Source: Shouchella clausii
Lineage (GTDB): Bacteria; Bacillota; Bacilli; Bacillales; Bacillaceae_D
Direction: 5' to 3'
DNA: 64,000 nucleotides
Assembly (NCBI RefSeq): GCF_002250115.1
Contig: NZ_CP019985.1
Location: forward strand, 2,418,001 to 2,482,000
Every line of letters starts with the position of its first letter. The first letter of the stretch is position 1. A program made the translations under genes and the position numbers. The notes under the pieces are model-generated. The model was not told the origin of the DNA, ran no database searches, and worked only from the letters and a program-made list of their open reading frames with translations. Below are positions 27,335-37,081 of this stretch, in pieces.

Positions 27335-27691
27335 ATGTATCAAACAATTGTAAAAGAAATTGGACAGATGGCCCCATCTTTTGCAGACGACAAAATCGTG
27401 ATTCTTTTTGGGATGGAAGCGCCAGCAGAACTTAGGGAAATTTCATTCCTCCATCAAGTAGATGGGGAATTTGAAGACAATCCCATTAAAGAAGGCGGTA
27501 CACTTGTTATTGATGAACAGGAATTTGTAATCGAAAAAGTCGGTTCGGCTGCAAATGAAAATTTACGGACATTGGGTCACATCTCGATTTACTTTACTGA
27601 ACCGCAAGAAGAGGTTTTGCCTGGTGCCGTGTTTGCCAGTCCACATACATTTCCTGTTATAGAAAAGGGTAGCAAAATCACATTTAAGTAG
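27335..27691 (+). CDS. srlB: PTS glucitol/sorbitol transporter subunit IIA
   Basis: 118 residues, soluble. The family pattern is intact: KIVILFGMEAPAELREISFL near residue 20, and VGSAANENLRTLGHISIYF near residue 75, where the family's conserved late histidine is kept. It passes phosphate from HPr to the IIB domain. It is the fifth gene of the operon, 12 bases behind IIBC with AAGGAGGAAAAAG upstream. Confidence 0.92.
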   Translation: MYQTIVKEIGQMAPSFADDKIVILFGMEAPAELREISFLHQVDGEFEDNPIKEGGTLVIDEQEFVIEKVGSAANENLRTLGHISIYFTEPQEEVLPGAVFASPHTFPVIEKGSKITFK

Positions 27692-27744
27692 TACAATAAT
27701 AGTTGGAAATCTTGTAATGTAAAACCACAGGATAGGGTGGTCAA

Positions 27745-28683
27745 ATGTCACTTTTGGGAGATCGAAGACTTTTAGTAAAAATCGCCCAAATGTATTACGA
27801 GGAAGGGGCGACACAATCGGAAATTGCCCAGGCCATTGGTGTAAGTCGGCCGCTTATTTCAAAGTATTTAGCGAAAGCAAGGGAGTTGGGTGTGGTAGAG
27901 ATTATCATTCATGATCACGACACACATCCATTTACCGGATTGGAATCGAAAGTAGAGAAACGCTATGGATTACGGGAAGTTGTTTGTGTAGAATCCAACG
28001 AAAATGATGCTTCTAAAGCGCGGATGGGACAAGCGGCAAGCACTTATTTGTTGCGGATGATTCGCGATGGCCAGACAATTGGCATGAGCTCTGGGACGAC
28101 TTTGCATGAAGTAGCGATGGCATTGTCATCTAGCCAGCACTTTCCAAACTTGCAATTCATCCCTCTCGTCGGTGGAATGGGGCATGAAAGAGTCGACATT
28201 CATGCCAACCAAATTGTTGCCAAGCTGGCTGATGTCCTTAAAGCGAAGTGCAAGTTGTTGCATGCTCCTGTACTAGTTGATTCAAAAGAAGCAAAGGAGA
28301 TCATTGTCAATCAGTCTTCGATTAGAGAGATTTTTGAGATTGGCGCAAAAGCGGATATTGCCATGGTCGGCATAGGGGGGACACCAGAGCACTCGACAAT
28401 GGTGAAGTCTTATCTCCAGCAGACAAAAGGCGTAATCGAGTATGAGAACATCGTAGGCGACATTTGCTACAATTTTATTGGAGAAGATGGTTGTACGATT
28501 GATAATGATTGGAATGCCAGAGTCATTTCGATGGATTTAGATCATGTAAAACAAATTCCTCTTGTGATTGGTGTAGCAAGTGGGAAGGAAAAGGTTAAAG
28601 CGATTAAAGCAGCACTTGTTGCAAAGTTGATACACGTGCTTATAACGGATGATCTGACTGCGAGAATGCTATTGGATAGTTAG
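27745..28683 (+). CDS. SorC/DeoR-family sugar-binding regulator
   Basis: 312 residues. The N-terminal HTH (YYEEGATQSEIAQAIGVSRP, residues about 14-40) is joined to the SorC sugar-phosphate-binding domain (GMSSGTTLHEVAMAL, ADIAMVGIGGTPEHSTMVKS, VASGKEKVKAIKAAL). It lies 53 bases behind IIA in the same orientation. It is probably the operon regulator acting at the palindromes before the first gene, with polyol phosphate as effector. Its terminator is the insertion site of the group II intron. Confidence 0.92.
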   Translation: MSLLGDRRLLVKIAQMYYEEGATQSEIAQAIGVSRPLISKYLAKARELGVVEIIIHDHDTHPFTGLESKVEKRYGLREVVCVESNENDASKARMGQAASTYLLRMIRDGQTIGMSSGTTLHEVAMALSSSQHFPNLQFIPLVGGMGHERVDIHANQIVAKLADVLKAKCKLLHAPVLVDSKEAKEIIVNQSSIREIFEIGAKADIAMVGIGGTPEHSTMVKSYLQQTKGVIEYENIVGDICYNFIGEDGCTIDNDWNARVISMDLDHVKQIPLVIGVASGKEKVKAIKAALVAKLIHVLITDDLTARMLLDS

Positions 28684-28691
28684 AACGGATG

Positions 28692-28729
28692 AAGGCTGTT
28701 GAGAAAACGAATCTCAACAGCCTTTTTCG
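28692..28729 (+). terminator. Terminator of the sorbitol-type operon, target of the intron
   Basis: Stem AAGGCTGTTGAGA with TCTCAACAGCCTT and a 7-base loop, then TTTTTC. The intron begins within a few bases of the T tract, and the T run resumes after the intron as TTTTTT. Confidence 0.9.
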
Positions 28730-28730
28730 T

Positions 28731-30613
28731 GTGTGCCCGGCATGCGCATGGGCTATAGGGTTGAAGTCCCGAACAGTGAAGGTCACTGTAACTGTTAGCC
28801 GACGACAAGGGTGTCTGGGGCGACTCAGAATCTGAAGGAAGTCCGAGGCAAACCTCCGCTCCGAGGAACACGAATCTCATCAGGCGCTTATTCTTGGATG
28901 AGGCTGCACGACAAGTCGAAGTCCTAGTGACCAAAGGGGATAGGCGTAAATGAGGCGGAGACATGGAGGGGAAGGACATGCGCTTACCCGGGGAGATCTA
29001 GTGATCGTGCGGAACACGTTCCGTAACCACTTGTGTGAACAGGTGCTGAGACATTAGAAGTCAGCAGAAGTCATAGTACATGTCTGATCTAGACAGACAT
29101 GGAAGGACGGAATCAGGAAAGGAATAAGAGGACTTGGCGAACGTTGTACGTGTTGAAGCAGAAACATCTACGGAACCTACTCTCCCGCAAGAAGCGGTGA
29201 ATCCCGCAGGGGGCTGGAGAGAGGGCGGAGCGTACAGCCACACAAGAAGACCCCTCTTATACGAAGGAGTAGAAATACATGTTGGATCAGATTCTATCAA
29301 GAGACAATCTCCTCCAAGCGCTCAAGCGCGTGGAGTCCAATAAAGGAAGTCCTGGTGTCGATGGGATGACGACAAAATCCGTCCGATCTTATCTCATGGA
29401 AAACTGGGACTCCTTGAGAAGGGCAATCATGGAAGGAACCTACTCTCCTCAGCCAGTAAGACGGGTCGAAATCCCGAAACCGTCTGGAGGCGTAAGGGCA
29501 TTAGGCATTCCAACGGTGATTGACCGTCTGATCCAACAAGCCATCGCTCAAGTGTTGTCAAAGAAGATGGACCCAAGCTTTTCCGAAAATAGCTACGGGT
29601 TTCGTCCAGGAAAACGGGGACATGACGCGGTCAAAAAGGCGAAGACGTATATCCAAGAAGGGTACGGATGGGTCGTGGACATTGACCTCTCGAAGTTCTT
29701 CGATCGCGTCCATCATGACCGCTTAATGAGACGTCTGAGCCAGATCATTCAAGATCGACAAGTGTTGCGTCTGATTAGACGCTACCTTCAAGCAGGGATT
29801 ATGGAAAACGGACTGGTTCAGCCGAGTACAGAAGGAACGCCGCAAGGCGGACCGCTCAGTCCGCTTCTTTCCAACATTGTGTTAGATGAGTGGGATCAGG
29901 AACTAGAGAAACGAGGCTACCGATTCGTTCGTTACGCGGATGACTGCCAGATTTACGTCAAGTCACGACGGGCGGCAAAACAAACGCTAACAAAGATGAC
30001 GACGTTCCTAGAGGATCGTCTCCGTCTTCAAGTGAATCGGGAAAAGAGCGCATGGGGGCGCCCGTGGGAGCGGAGCTTCCTGGGGTTCACCTTCACGCGC
30101 AACCGACAAGACCCAAAGATACGAATCGCACCCGCAAGCCTTAAACGATGTAAAGATCGCATTCGCGAACTCACCTCACGTCGCCACTCGATTGAGATGG
30201 AAGAACGAATTCGCAGACTGAATCAGTTTCTTATAGGATGGATAGGCTACTTTCAGTTAGTCGAAACGCCATCTTTCCTACAGAAATTAGACGCATGGGT
30301 GAAGAGACGCCTCCGAATGATCCGCTGGAAAGAATGGAAGAAACCGAAAACGAGACAGCGGAAGCTCGTCTCACTTGGCGCCAGGATAGGAAAAGCGTGG
30401 GAATGGGCCAATACGCGAAAAGCCTATTGGCGAATCGCGAAAAGTCCGATCTTACACAAAACCCTCGACTCTGCTTATTGGAAGAGTCAAGGGCTCAAGA
30501 GCTTAATGGAACGTTATGATACACTTCGTCAAACTTAACTGAAACCGCCGTATACGGAACCGTACGTGCGGTGGTGTGAGAGGTCGGGGGTTAGTCGCCC
30601 CCTCCTACTCTAT
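28731..30613 (+). mobile_element. Group IIC intron, full length
   Basis: The 5' boundary GTGTGCCCGGCATG fits the GUGYG rule, followed by several hundred bases of ribozyme domains I-III. The reverse transcriptase frame lies in domain IV. Domain V is visible at about 30543-30576 (ACCGCCGTATAC, a GGAACC loop and GTACGTGCGGTGG), and domain VI with the 3' end CTACTCTAT follows. At about 1.88 kb, without an endonuclease domain and placed just after a terminator stem, it is class C. It appears intact and may be mobile. The exact ends are good to a few bases. Confidence 0.9.
29279..30538 (+). CDS. ltrA: Group II intron reverse transcriptase/maturase
   Basis: 419 residues. RT motifs in order are GSPGVDGMT, YSPQPVRRVEIPKPSGGVRA, SYGFRPGKRGHDAV, GWVVDIDLSKFFDRVHHDRL, TPQGGPLSPLLSNI and RYADDCQIYV (the YADD catalytic site near residue 221). 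A GIIM maturase domain (IRRLNQFLIGWIGYFQL) follows. No HNH endonuclease is present, as expected for class C, which primes from nicks or replication forks. It binds and helps splice its host intron and copies it into DNA. AAGGAG precedes ATG 29279. Confidence 0.97.
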   Translation: MLDQILSRDNLLQALKRVESNKGSPGVDGMTTKSVRSYLMENWDSLRRAIMEGTYSPQPVRRVEIPKPSGGVRALGIPTVIDRLIQQAIAQVLSKKMDPSFSENSYGFRPGKRGHDAVKKAKTYIQEGYGWVVDIDLSKFFDRVHHDRLMRRLSQIIQDRQVLRLIRRYLQAGIMENGLVQPSTEGTPQGGPLSPLLSNIVLDEWDQELEKRGYRFVRYADDCQIYVKSRRAAKQTLTKMTTFLEDRLRLQVNREKSAWGRPWERSFLGFTFTRNRQDPKIRIAPASLKRCKDRIRELTSRRHSIEMEERIRRLNQFLIGWIGYFQLVETPSFLQKLDAWVKRRLRMIRWKEWKKPKTRQRKLVSLGARIGKAWEWANTRKAYWRIAKSPILHKTLDSAYWKSQGLKSLMERYDTLRQT

Positions 30614-30679
30614 TTTTTGTCGATGTTCAGCTAGCTACTGTGAGAAGAAACAGAAACATGTCTGCTTTGTACACCAGAC

Positions 30680-31570
30680 TTAGCGAGAAACGCCGTGCGC
30701 AAACGATTGGTCAATCGTTTTACGCGTACAAAAGTAAAGGACGAGGTTGATGCTCCCTAGAACGATAAAGCCAGCAACACCGGTAATCCCGTTGATTAGT
30801 TCGGGGTTTCCGCCTGCGACAAGAATGAGTCCAATTCCAGCTGTCGCATTCATGACACCATGAAAGAAAGCGGCGGGGTAGATCGTTTTTGCTTTTATCG
30901 TTATAAAGCATAAAAGCGGCGACAACAGCATGCAAAAAACCGTCATCATCAAAATACCGAATAAAGGCGTACTTGGGTAATTATGTCCTGCCAACGTTAG
31001 TGGAGCATGCCATGGTCCCCACAGCAAGCCGATCAGAAAAGACGCTTTCCAGAAGCCAAGGCTTTTTAATTCAGTCAATAACAAGCCGCGCCAAGCTGCT
31101 TCTTCACCAAAAGCAAAGGCCGCATTGAGCGTGACACCGGCAAGCAAGGCGTTGATTGCCATCATCCATAGTGGATGAAAAGGCAACGCTTCAAAAGCAG
31201 CTTCCGTGGCATTCCTCGTGTTCTCATCCATTGCGGAATAATAGGCTTCCATCGTTAAGGAAAGGCTCGTTCCTGGGAAAACTAATGCGACTAAAACTGT
31301 TGCCGAAACGAGGAAGAATGGCAAAAAGGCGGCGAGAACCCACCAAAAAGAGAAGCGCCCTTTTAATAGCAAAGCAGGTGCGAGCGGCTGTTTGAAAACG
31401 ACTTTTTGCGTTAACACAGCGCTGATAAACGGGAAGAGCATATACACCATCGCAAATAATTGAAAGATTAGAGGGTTTTTGTAGGCGCCGCTCAGCAAAA
31501 ATACCGCTCCTGTGCCAAAGCTGATTCCAAAAAGAATACAAACAAACACAATGAGCTTCTTTTTATCCAT
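30680..31570 (-). CDS. CPBP-family intramembrane protease (CAAX/Abi)
   Basis: 296 residues with about eight helices. The catalytic motifs are present: EEAAWRG near residue 156, WGPWHAPL near 188 and FFHGVMNAT near 240. CPBP members are glutamic intramembrane endopeptidases. In bacteria many serve in bacteriocin self-immunity or peptide processing, but no partner peptide gene is seen here. Monocistronic, its 3' end lying just downstream of the intron's 3' end. Confidence 0.85.
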   Translation of the reverse strand: MDKKKLIVFVCILFGISFGTGAVFLLSGAYKNPLIFQLFAMVYMLFPFISAVLTQKVVFKQPLAPALLLKGRFSFWWVLAAFLPFFLVSATVLVALVFPGTSLSLTMEAYYSAMDENTRNATEAAFEALPFHPLWMMAINALLAGVTLNAAFAFGEEAAWRGLLLTELKSLGFWKASFLIGLLWGPWHAPLTLAGHNYPSTPLFGILMMTVFCMLLSPLLCFITIKAKTIYPAAFFHGVMNATAGIGLILVAGGNPELINGITGVAGFIVLGSINLVLYFCTRKTIDQSFAHGVSR

Positions 31571-31633
31571 GGGCTTTCACGTCCTCGTTTTTTCTATATG
31601 TACGTAGAGAAGATAGAAAGGATTCATTTCTCT

Positions 31634-31662
31634 TGATATACCCCTATAGGGTATGTTATGGT
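31634..31662 (+). promoter_or_regulatory. copA promoter with CsoR-type operator
   Basis: TTGATA (31634) and TATGGT (31657) are 17 bases apart. The spacer holds TATACCCCTATAGGGTATG, which fits the pseudo-palindromic CsoR operator (TAnCCnnnnnGGGTA). Copper would relieve CsoR repression. No csoR gene is in the window. Confidence 0.8.
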
Positions 31663-31701
31663 TTAAGCAGATACTTCATTTTAGCCGAGAAGGTGAAATA
31701 G

Positions 31702-34131
31702 ATGAGTGAGAAAAAAGCAGCGCTCTCGATTACCGGAATGACGTGTGCGGCCTGTGCAACGAGAATTGAAAAAGGGCTTAACAAGATCGAAGGCGTCTCA
31801 CAGGCGACGGTTAATTTAGCGAATGAGAAAGCAACCATTACCTATGACAGCAACAAAACCGAGCCGAACGTTTTTGCTGAGAAAATCGACAAGCTTGGCT
31901 ATGGCGTTCGTCTTGAAAAAGCGATCTTTAATGTAAAAGGAATGACTTGTGCTGCTTGTGCAACGAGAATCGAAAAACGACTCAAAAAAATGCCTGGTGT
32001 CACAGAAGCAAACGTAAATTTAGCGATAGAGCGGGCAACGGTTGTCTACAATGAGGCAGAAACAAACGAACAGGAAATGATTCGCGTTGTTGACAAGCTT
32101 GGCTACCAGCTTGAACACGAAGCGGCTAGTAACGGGAACGCCAAAGAAGAAGAAAGCCAGAAGCGTTTCGGATTGTTTCTTTTTTCAGCCATCTTGTCAC
32201 TGCCACTTCTTTGGACGATGGTGACCCATTTTGAATTTACATCGTTTTTGTATGTACCTGATATGTTCATGAATCCATGGGTGCAGTTAGCGCTGGCGAC
32301 ACCCGTTCAACTGATTGTCGGCGCGCCCTTCTATAAAGGAGCCTACAAAGCATTGGCAAACAAAAGCGCCAATATGGACGTCCTTGTTGCCCTGGGGACG
32401 ACAGTCGCCTACGTTTACAGCATTTTTCTTGGTTGGGAATGGTACCAGAATGGCCAAGTGGGCATGCCTGAATTGTACTTTGAAGCGGCCGCTGTCATTC
32501 TTACGTTAATTGTGCTAGGCAAATGGTTTGAAGCGAGAGCCAAAGGAAGAACAAGCAAAGCGATTTCTACTTTATTAGGATTGCAGGCGAAAACGGCACG
32601 AGTAATCCGTAACGGCAGTGAAGTCGAGTTGCCGATTGAAGAAGTAAAGGCAGGCGATGAACTTGTCATTCGCCCGGGAGAAAAAATTCCCGTCGACGGC
32701 TACGTAAAAAGCGGTGCCTCTTCCGTCGATGAATCGATGATTACAGGAGAAGCGCTCCCAGTCAGCAAGGAAGCAGACGATCTGCTGATCGGAGCAACGC
32801 TAAACAAGCAAGGGTCGCTGCGAATGATTGCCACAAAAGTCGGCAAAGATACAGCACTTGCGCAAATTGTCAAAGTGGTTGAAGAGGCGCAAGGGTCGAA
32901 AGCGGATATTCAACGTATTGCTGATAGAGTGTCTGGCGTTTTTGTCCCTGTTGTCGTTCTCCTAGCGGCAGCCACTTTTCTGGTTTGGTACACACTCATT
33001 GATCCAGGCAACATTCGCGCAGCGATTGTTCCTTTTATCACGATTTTAGTCATTGCCTGCCCGTGTGCGCTAGGTTTGGCGACACCGACGTCAATTATGG
33101 CTGGTTCCGGTCGAGCGGCTGAACTAGGGCTGTTGTTTAGAGGAGGCGAGCATTTGGAAAATACACGATCAATTACAACGGTTGTCCTCGACAAAACGGG
33201 CACGGTGACGAAAGGGACGCCGCAATTAACGGACATTGTGCCTGCAGAAGGAATAGACGAGAATGAGCTACTTGCTATAGTGGCAAGTGCTGAATTTGAA
33301 TCGGAACATCCATTAGCGAATGCCATTGTGCAAGGTGCTGCTGACCGTGCCATTTCCTTAAGGAAGGCTGAGGCGTTTGAAGCATTAACGGGCTATGGCA
33401 TTCGCGCTAAAGTGGACGGTGTTGTTATTCATATTGGTACACGAAAGCTGATGGAACAGGCAACAATCGACTACGCTGTGTTAGAAGAGCGGATGGAAAA
33501 ACTGGAGCAGCAAGGGAAAACAGCGATGCTAGTAAGCAGCGGTACAGACATTGCTGGTTTGGTTGCTGTGGCTGATACAGTGAAGGAAACGTCTAAGGAA
33601 GCGGTGGAACGCCTCCACGAACTTGGGCTTGAAGTGATTATGCTCACTGGCGATAATGAGCGAACAGCAAAAGCGATTGCAGCGGAAGTTGGGATCAACC
33701 ATGTGATAGCGGGTGTGTTGCCAGAGGAAAAAAGCGATGAAGTGAAGCGTCTTCAAGCAGAAGGCAAACGAGTAGCAATGGTAGGCGACGGCATTAACGA
33801 TGCCCCTGCTCTTGCGGTAGCAGATGTGGGAATGGCGATGGGAACGGGCGCCGATGTGGCGATTGAAACAGCCGATGTCACGCTTATGCGTGGCGATGTA
33901 AACAGCGTCGCTGATGCGTTTCTCATGAGCAAAAAAACGATGCGCAACATTAAACAAAATTTGTTTTTCGCCTTTTTTTACAATTCGGCGGCAATACCAA
34001 TTGCGGCGGCTGGACTCCTCGCCCCATGGGTAGCAGGAGCAGCGATGGCCTTTTCGTCTGTATCCGTTGTCGCAAATGCCCTGCGGTTACAACGAATCCG
34101 TATGCCCCAGAGAGGAGCTGCTAGTCAATGA
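31702..34131 (+). CDS. copA: Copper-exporting P1B-type ATPase
   Basis: 809 residues. Two N-terminal heavy-metal domains ([13 protein letters not shown] near residues 12 and 82) are followed by the eight-helix core. The metal-site CPC in [15 protein letters not shown] is near residue 453, DKTGTVTKG with the phosphorylated aspartate near 498, an HP motif in SEHPLA, and [11 protein letters not shown] near 700. It pumps Cu(I) out of the cytoplasm. It is followed immediately by a tiny membrane protein whose ATG overlaps its stop. The usual partners copZ and csoR are not adjacent. Confidence 0.95.
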   Translation: MSEKKAALSITGMTCAACATRIEKGLNKIEGVSQATVNLANEKATITYDSNKTEPNVFAEKIDKLGYGVRLEKAIFNVKGMTCAACATRIEKRLKKMPGVTEANVNLAIERATVVYNEAETNEQEMIRVVDKLGYQLEHEAASNGNAKEEESQKRFGLFLFSAILSLPLLWTMVTHFEFTSFLYVPDMFMNPWVQLALATPVQLIVGAPFYKGAYKALANKSANMDVLVALGTTVAYVYSIFLGWEWYQNGQVGMPELYFEAAAVILTLIVLGKWFEARAKGRTSKAISTLLGLQAKTARVIRNGSEVELPIEEVKAGDELVIRPGEKIPVDGYVKSGASSVDESMITGEALPVSKEADDLLIGATLNKQGSLRMIATKVGKDTALAQIVKVVEEAQGSKADIQRIADRVSGVFVPVVVLLAAATFLVWYTLIDPGNIRAAIVPFITILVIACPCALGLATPTSIMAGSGRAAELGLLFRGGEHLENTRSITTVVLDKTGTVTKGTPQLTDIVPAEGIDENELLAIVASAEFESEHPLANAIVQGAADRAISLRKAEAFEALTGYGIRAKVDGVVIHIGTRKLMEQATIDYAVLEERMEKLEQQGKTAMLVSSGTDIAGLVAVADTVKETSKEAVERLHELGLEVIMLTGDNERTAKAIAAEVGINHVIAGVLPEEKSDEVKRLQAEGKRVAMVGDGINDAPALAVADVGMAMGTGADVAIETADVTLMRGDVNSVADAFLMSKKTMRNIKQNLFFAFFYNSAAIPIAAAGLLAPWVAGAAMAFSSVSVVANALRLQRIRMPQRGAASQ

Positions 34132-34256
34132 CGATTAAACGCTGGATACTAGCGGCTGTATGCTACTTGATCCTTGTAGTTGCAGGCTACGGTTTGCTAA
34201 CTGGAACCAATCCGTTCGAAAGCACGGACGTTCATGAAAGTGAGCCTCACGAGTGA
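34128..34256 (+). CDS. Small single-helix membrane protein coupled to copA
   Basis: 42 residues starting at ATG 34128, which overlaps the copA stop (ATGA), with AGAGGAG 13-18 bases upstream. One membrane helix ([19 protein letters not shown]) is followed by a short acidic, histidine-containing tail ([12 protein letters not shown]) that would face outward if the basic start stays inside. The histidines and acidic residues suggest metal contact. Position and coupling suggest an accessory role in copper export. It is too short to place in a family. Confidence 0.6.
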   Translation: MTIKRWILAAVCYLILVVAGYGLLTGTNPFESTDVHESEPHE

Positions 34257-34277
34257 GACAACTTCAATAGAAAAGCT

Positions 34278-34306
34278 CAAGCCCCTGGCGAATGGCCAGG
34301 GGCTTG
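34278..34306. terminator. Bidirectional terminator between copA and bceB-like gene
   Basis: CAAGCCCCTGGC / a matching arm ending GGGGCTTG with a 4-base loop; weak T runs on either side. Confidence 0.75.
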
Positions 34307-34317
34307 TTGTGCAAGTT

Positions 34318-36219
34318 TTAGTTGAGAGCGGCACGGAAGTAAAGCAGTCTCGTGATCAAAAAGTAAATCAATTGCAAGGCAGCATAAATGGAAATGACCA
34401 AGATCGCGTTTAATACAAGGTTGACATCGAGCATGTTGCTGAGCATCACGTAGGCAAAGCTGGCATGGACACTGCCGACAAGCACAGGTACAAAGAAAAG
34501 GAAACCCATTTGTTTATCCAATATCCGGCGCTTTTCTTTGTCTGTTAAGCCAATCCGGCTTAAAGCAAACAATTGTTTTTTCGTATCGGCCAAATCGGTA
34601 AACAATTTCAAATAGAGCATGCTTCCTTGGACAATGAAGAATAGCAAGCTGACAAACAAGCCAATAAACAGTACTAAGGAATACATTTGCATCAACATAT
34701 GGTATTGATACGGCTTAGCTTGCAATACATAACCGTGTTCCCCTGTTGCTTCCATAATCGCCTCGGATACTTCCGTCTCATTTTGCCAATCGTCAAGTTC
34801 ATAGGCAATGAAACGTTCGGTATGAACAGCAGGGGCCTGCTCCGCTTTGGCAAACGCTTCATCTGAAAGGATAAAGGTACTATTACTACTAAACAGAACC
34901 TCATTGTGTACTTCAAGATCCGTAAAGGTTTGCTCGGACTCGCCAAACGTAATCGTCAGTTCATCAAATTGAGCGGGGGAAAATAGATCTTCTCGACTAA
35001 AAGCTATAATTTCATTGCCTGCTAATGAAACAGGTTCTAAACCGATGTCTTCGCTGAGCCGGTTAAACGTGCTCTCCGAAATGACTGAACCAGACAATAC
35101 CGTCTGTTCGTTCAAATAGGTTGGCGTGCCTAAAAACTCAACGTCAAGCATCTGTTCATCAATTTTAAACAGAACCTCAGAGTCGTATTCTGCTAGCAAT
35201 GATTCAACCTTTTCGGTCGTAATTATATCGGCCTCATCGTCCGTTTCTTCAACCGTCCAGAAAATCGAGTACGGCATATTCCCCATTCCTTCAGTGAGAA
35301 TCGCATTAAAAAACATATAAACGGTTCCCGAAGCTGTCAGGACGACAGCGCTAATGACAGATGTCAAAAACAGCATGCGTGCGTAATCTTTTAAGCGAAA
35401 CAAAATGTTTGTCCGCGTAATTAAAGTCGTGCCTGAGTATAAGGAGCGTTTGTTACTGTAGAGGCGCTTGTAAAGCGCTACCGTGCCCTGGGTAAATAGA
35501 AAATAAGTGCCGACTACCACAAGCCCTAATACTGGGAACATGGTTAGCATGACGGTCATCATGTTGGTTGTGACAGCTAGCCCATAGCCAGCTCCAAGGC
35601 AAACCACCGTAAGCACGGTGAGCCAAACGGATGTCTTTGGCATCATCTTTGGCTTGCTTGCTTCTTTCAGCATTTGAATCACTTCTTGGTTGCGAAGTTT
35701 CCAAAATGAAAGCAGCGAGAGAACCTGGAATAATAAGAAAAAGCCAACGCCTGTTACAAGATAAGCAGCAGGCACAAATTTGAACGTAATCGGCGCGTCG
35801 ACAGCAAGCAACATCGTCATAAACATCAAAAACAATTTCGAGAAAAGCGTGCCAAGCAGTAGCCCGCAGACGATAGCGACAATCGAGATAATCGTTTGCT
35901 CATAATAAACAAGGGAGCGTAACTGGCGTCTGTTCATGCCAAAAAGGGTTAAAAGGCCGAATTCCTGTGAGCGCACTTGCAAAAAGACATTGTTCGAATA
36001 GGCGATAAAAAAGATCGAAAATAAGACAATGATTACTTGTGCTGCCACCATGCCGTTTTTGACGACCTGGTGTATGCTTTCCTCGGCGATATCTGGGTGA
36101 AAAATAAACTGAGCATAGATAAAAAAGATCATGACGGTGAACACGCAACTTAGAAAATAAGCAGCATAGCGTTGGGCGTGGCCAGTGATGTTTCTACGGG
36201 CGAGTGTGCGCAGATTCAT
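34318..36219 (-). CDS. Bce-type ABC transporter permease (FtsX-like)
   Basis: 633 residues. The architecture is that of BceB: about ten helices, with a large extracellular domain of about 200 residues (roughly residues 310-515) between helices seven and eight. The cytoplasmic FtsX-like loops are at LQVRSQEFGLLTLFGMNRRQ near residue 75 and ADTKKQLFALSRIGLT near 555. In this family the permease both removes cell-wall-targeting peptide antibiotics such as bacitracin from their lipid target and serves as the sensor for the histidine kinase. It overlaps the ATPase gene by 26 bases. Confidence 0.9.
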   Translation of the reverse strand: MNLRTLARRNITGHAQRYAAYFLSCVFTVMIFFIYAQFIFHPDIAEESIHQVVKNGMVAAQVIIVLFSIFFIAYSNNVFLQVRSQEFGLLTLFGMNRRQLRSLVYYEQTIISIVAIVCGLLLGTLFSKLFLMFMTMLLAVDAPITFKFVPAAYLVTGVGFFLLFQVLSLLSFWKLRNQEVIQMLKEASKPKMMPKTSVWLTVLTVVCLGAGYGLAVTTNMMTVMLTMFPVLGLVVVGTYFLFTQGTVALYKRLYSNKRSLYSGTTLITRTNILFRLKDYARMLFLTSVISAVVLTASGTVYMFFNAILTEGMGNMPYSIFWTVEETDDEADIITTEKVESLLAEYDSEVLFKIDEQMLDVEFLGTPTYLNEQTVLSGSVISESTFNRLSEDIGLEPVSLAGNEIIAFSREDLFSPAQFDELTITFGESEQTFTDLEVHNEVLFSSNSTFILSDEAFAKAEQAPAVHTERFIAYELDDWQNETEVSEAIMEATGEHGYVLQAKPYQYHMLMQMYSLVLFIGLFVSLLFFIVQGSMLYLKLFTDLADTKKQLFALSRIGLTDKEKRRILDKQMGFLFFVPVLVGSVHASFAYVMLSNMLDVNLVLNAILVISIYAALQLIYFLITRLLYFRAALN

Positions 36220-36973
36220 GGAAATCGCCCCCTAAAACGCTAAGCGTGTCTAAAATGTTTTGGTAAAACGTTTGTTGGCGGTCGCCTTTGCGGATCTCGG
36301 AGAAAAAGGCGCCGTCTTTGATAAAAACGATTCGGTCGCAATAGCTGGCTGCGGTAGGGTCGTGTGTAACCATTAAAATGGTCGCGTCCCGTTCTTTATT
36401 CATGGCCGTAAGCGTATCAAGCACTTGTCTTGCTGCTTTTGAATCGAGGTTTCCTGTTGGCTCGTCGGCTAACACCATTGCTGGTTGGTGGATAAAGGCC
36501 CGTGCGCATGCCGTACGTTGTTGCTGGCCTCCTGAAATTTCAGAAGTACGCTTATCCAAAATGGAAGTAATGCTAAGCAATTCAGCAATATTGGCAAGGC
36601 GTTTTTCCATTTCTTTGTATGGCACTTTGTCCAATGCCAATGGGAGCAAAATATTTTCACGGACGGTTAAAGTGTCGAGCAAGTTAAAATCCTGGAACAC
36701 AAAGCCGAGTTCTTTGCGGCGAAAAAGTGCTAATTTATTGTTTGACAGCGTTGCCGGATTGGTGCCGTTAATGATGATTTCGCCTGCTGTCGGTTTGTCA
36801 ATCGTTGCTAACATATTGAGCAAAGTCGTTTTTCCGCTGCCAGACGGACCCATGACACCAACAAATTCGCCTTTATCTACTTGAAGTTGGAAAGGCAGCA
36901 ATGCCTTATAGGCAAGCCCTTCCTTTTTCGGATAATAGGTTTTCGTTAAATTTTTGACTTGAAGAATGGACAT
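36194..36973 (-). CDS. Bce-type ABC transporter ATPase
   Basis: 259 residues. Walker A GPSGSGKTTLLNM lies near residue 41. The Q-loop is FVFQDFNLLDTLTVRENILL, the signature EISGGQQQRTACARA near 143 and Walker B MVLADEPTGNLDS near 162. It powers the FtsX-like permease encoded just downstream. A BceR-type box precedes it, so the two-component system encoded directly upstream should induce this transporter. Confidence 0.93.
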   Translation of the reverse strand: MSILQVKNLTKTYYPKKEGLAYKALLPFQLQVDKGEFVGVMGPSGSGKTTLLNMLATIDKPTAGEIIINGTNPATLSNNKLALFRRKELGFVFQDFNLLDTLTVRENILLPLALDKVPYKEMEKRLANIAELLSITSILDKRTSEISGGQQQRTACARAFIHQPAMVLADEPTGNLDSKAARQVLDTLTAMNKERDATILMVTHDPTAASYCDRIVFIKDGAFFSEIRKGDRQQTFYQNILDTLSVLGGDFHESAHTRP

Positions 36974-37067
36974 CGTGCGTTCCTCCTATAACAACGTTTG
37001 TGTAATCAGTATAGAAAAGAACGCCTGCGTTTCCCATTGAATCAGCTTTCAAATTTCTATGTTTAGC

Positions 37068-37081
37068 TTACATTTTTGTCA
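37068..37081 (-). promoter_or_regulatory. BceR-type binding box before the bceAB-like genes
   Basis: Read on the minus strand, TGACAAAAATGTAA matches the BceR consensus TnACA-N4-TGTAA exactly. It overlaps the kinase stop codon and lies about 95 bases before the ATPase start. TATACT further downstream (minus strand, near 37014) is a candidate -10. Confidence 0.75.

Noticed and set aside
36378-36884. 168-codon open frame antisense to the Bce-type ATPase gene
   Set aside because: Fully inside a gene with intact Walker motifs; no start signal and low-complexity composition.
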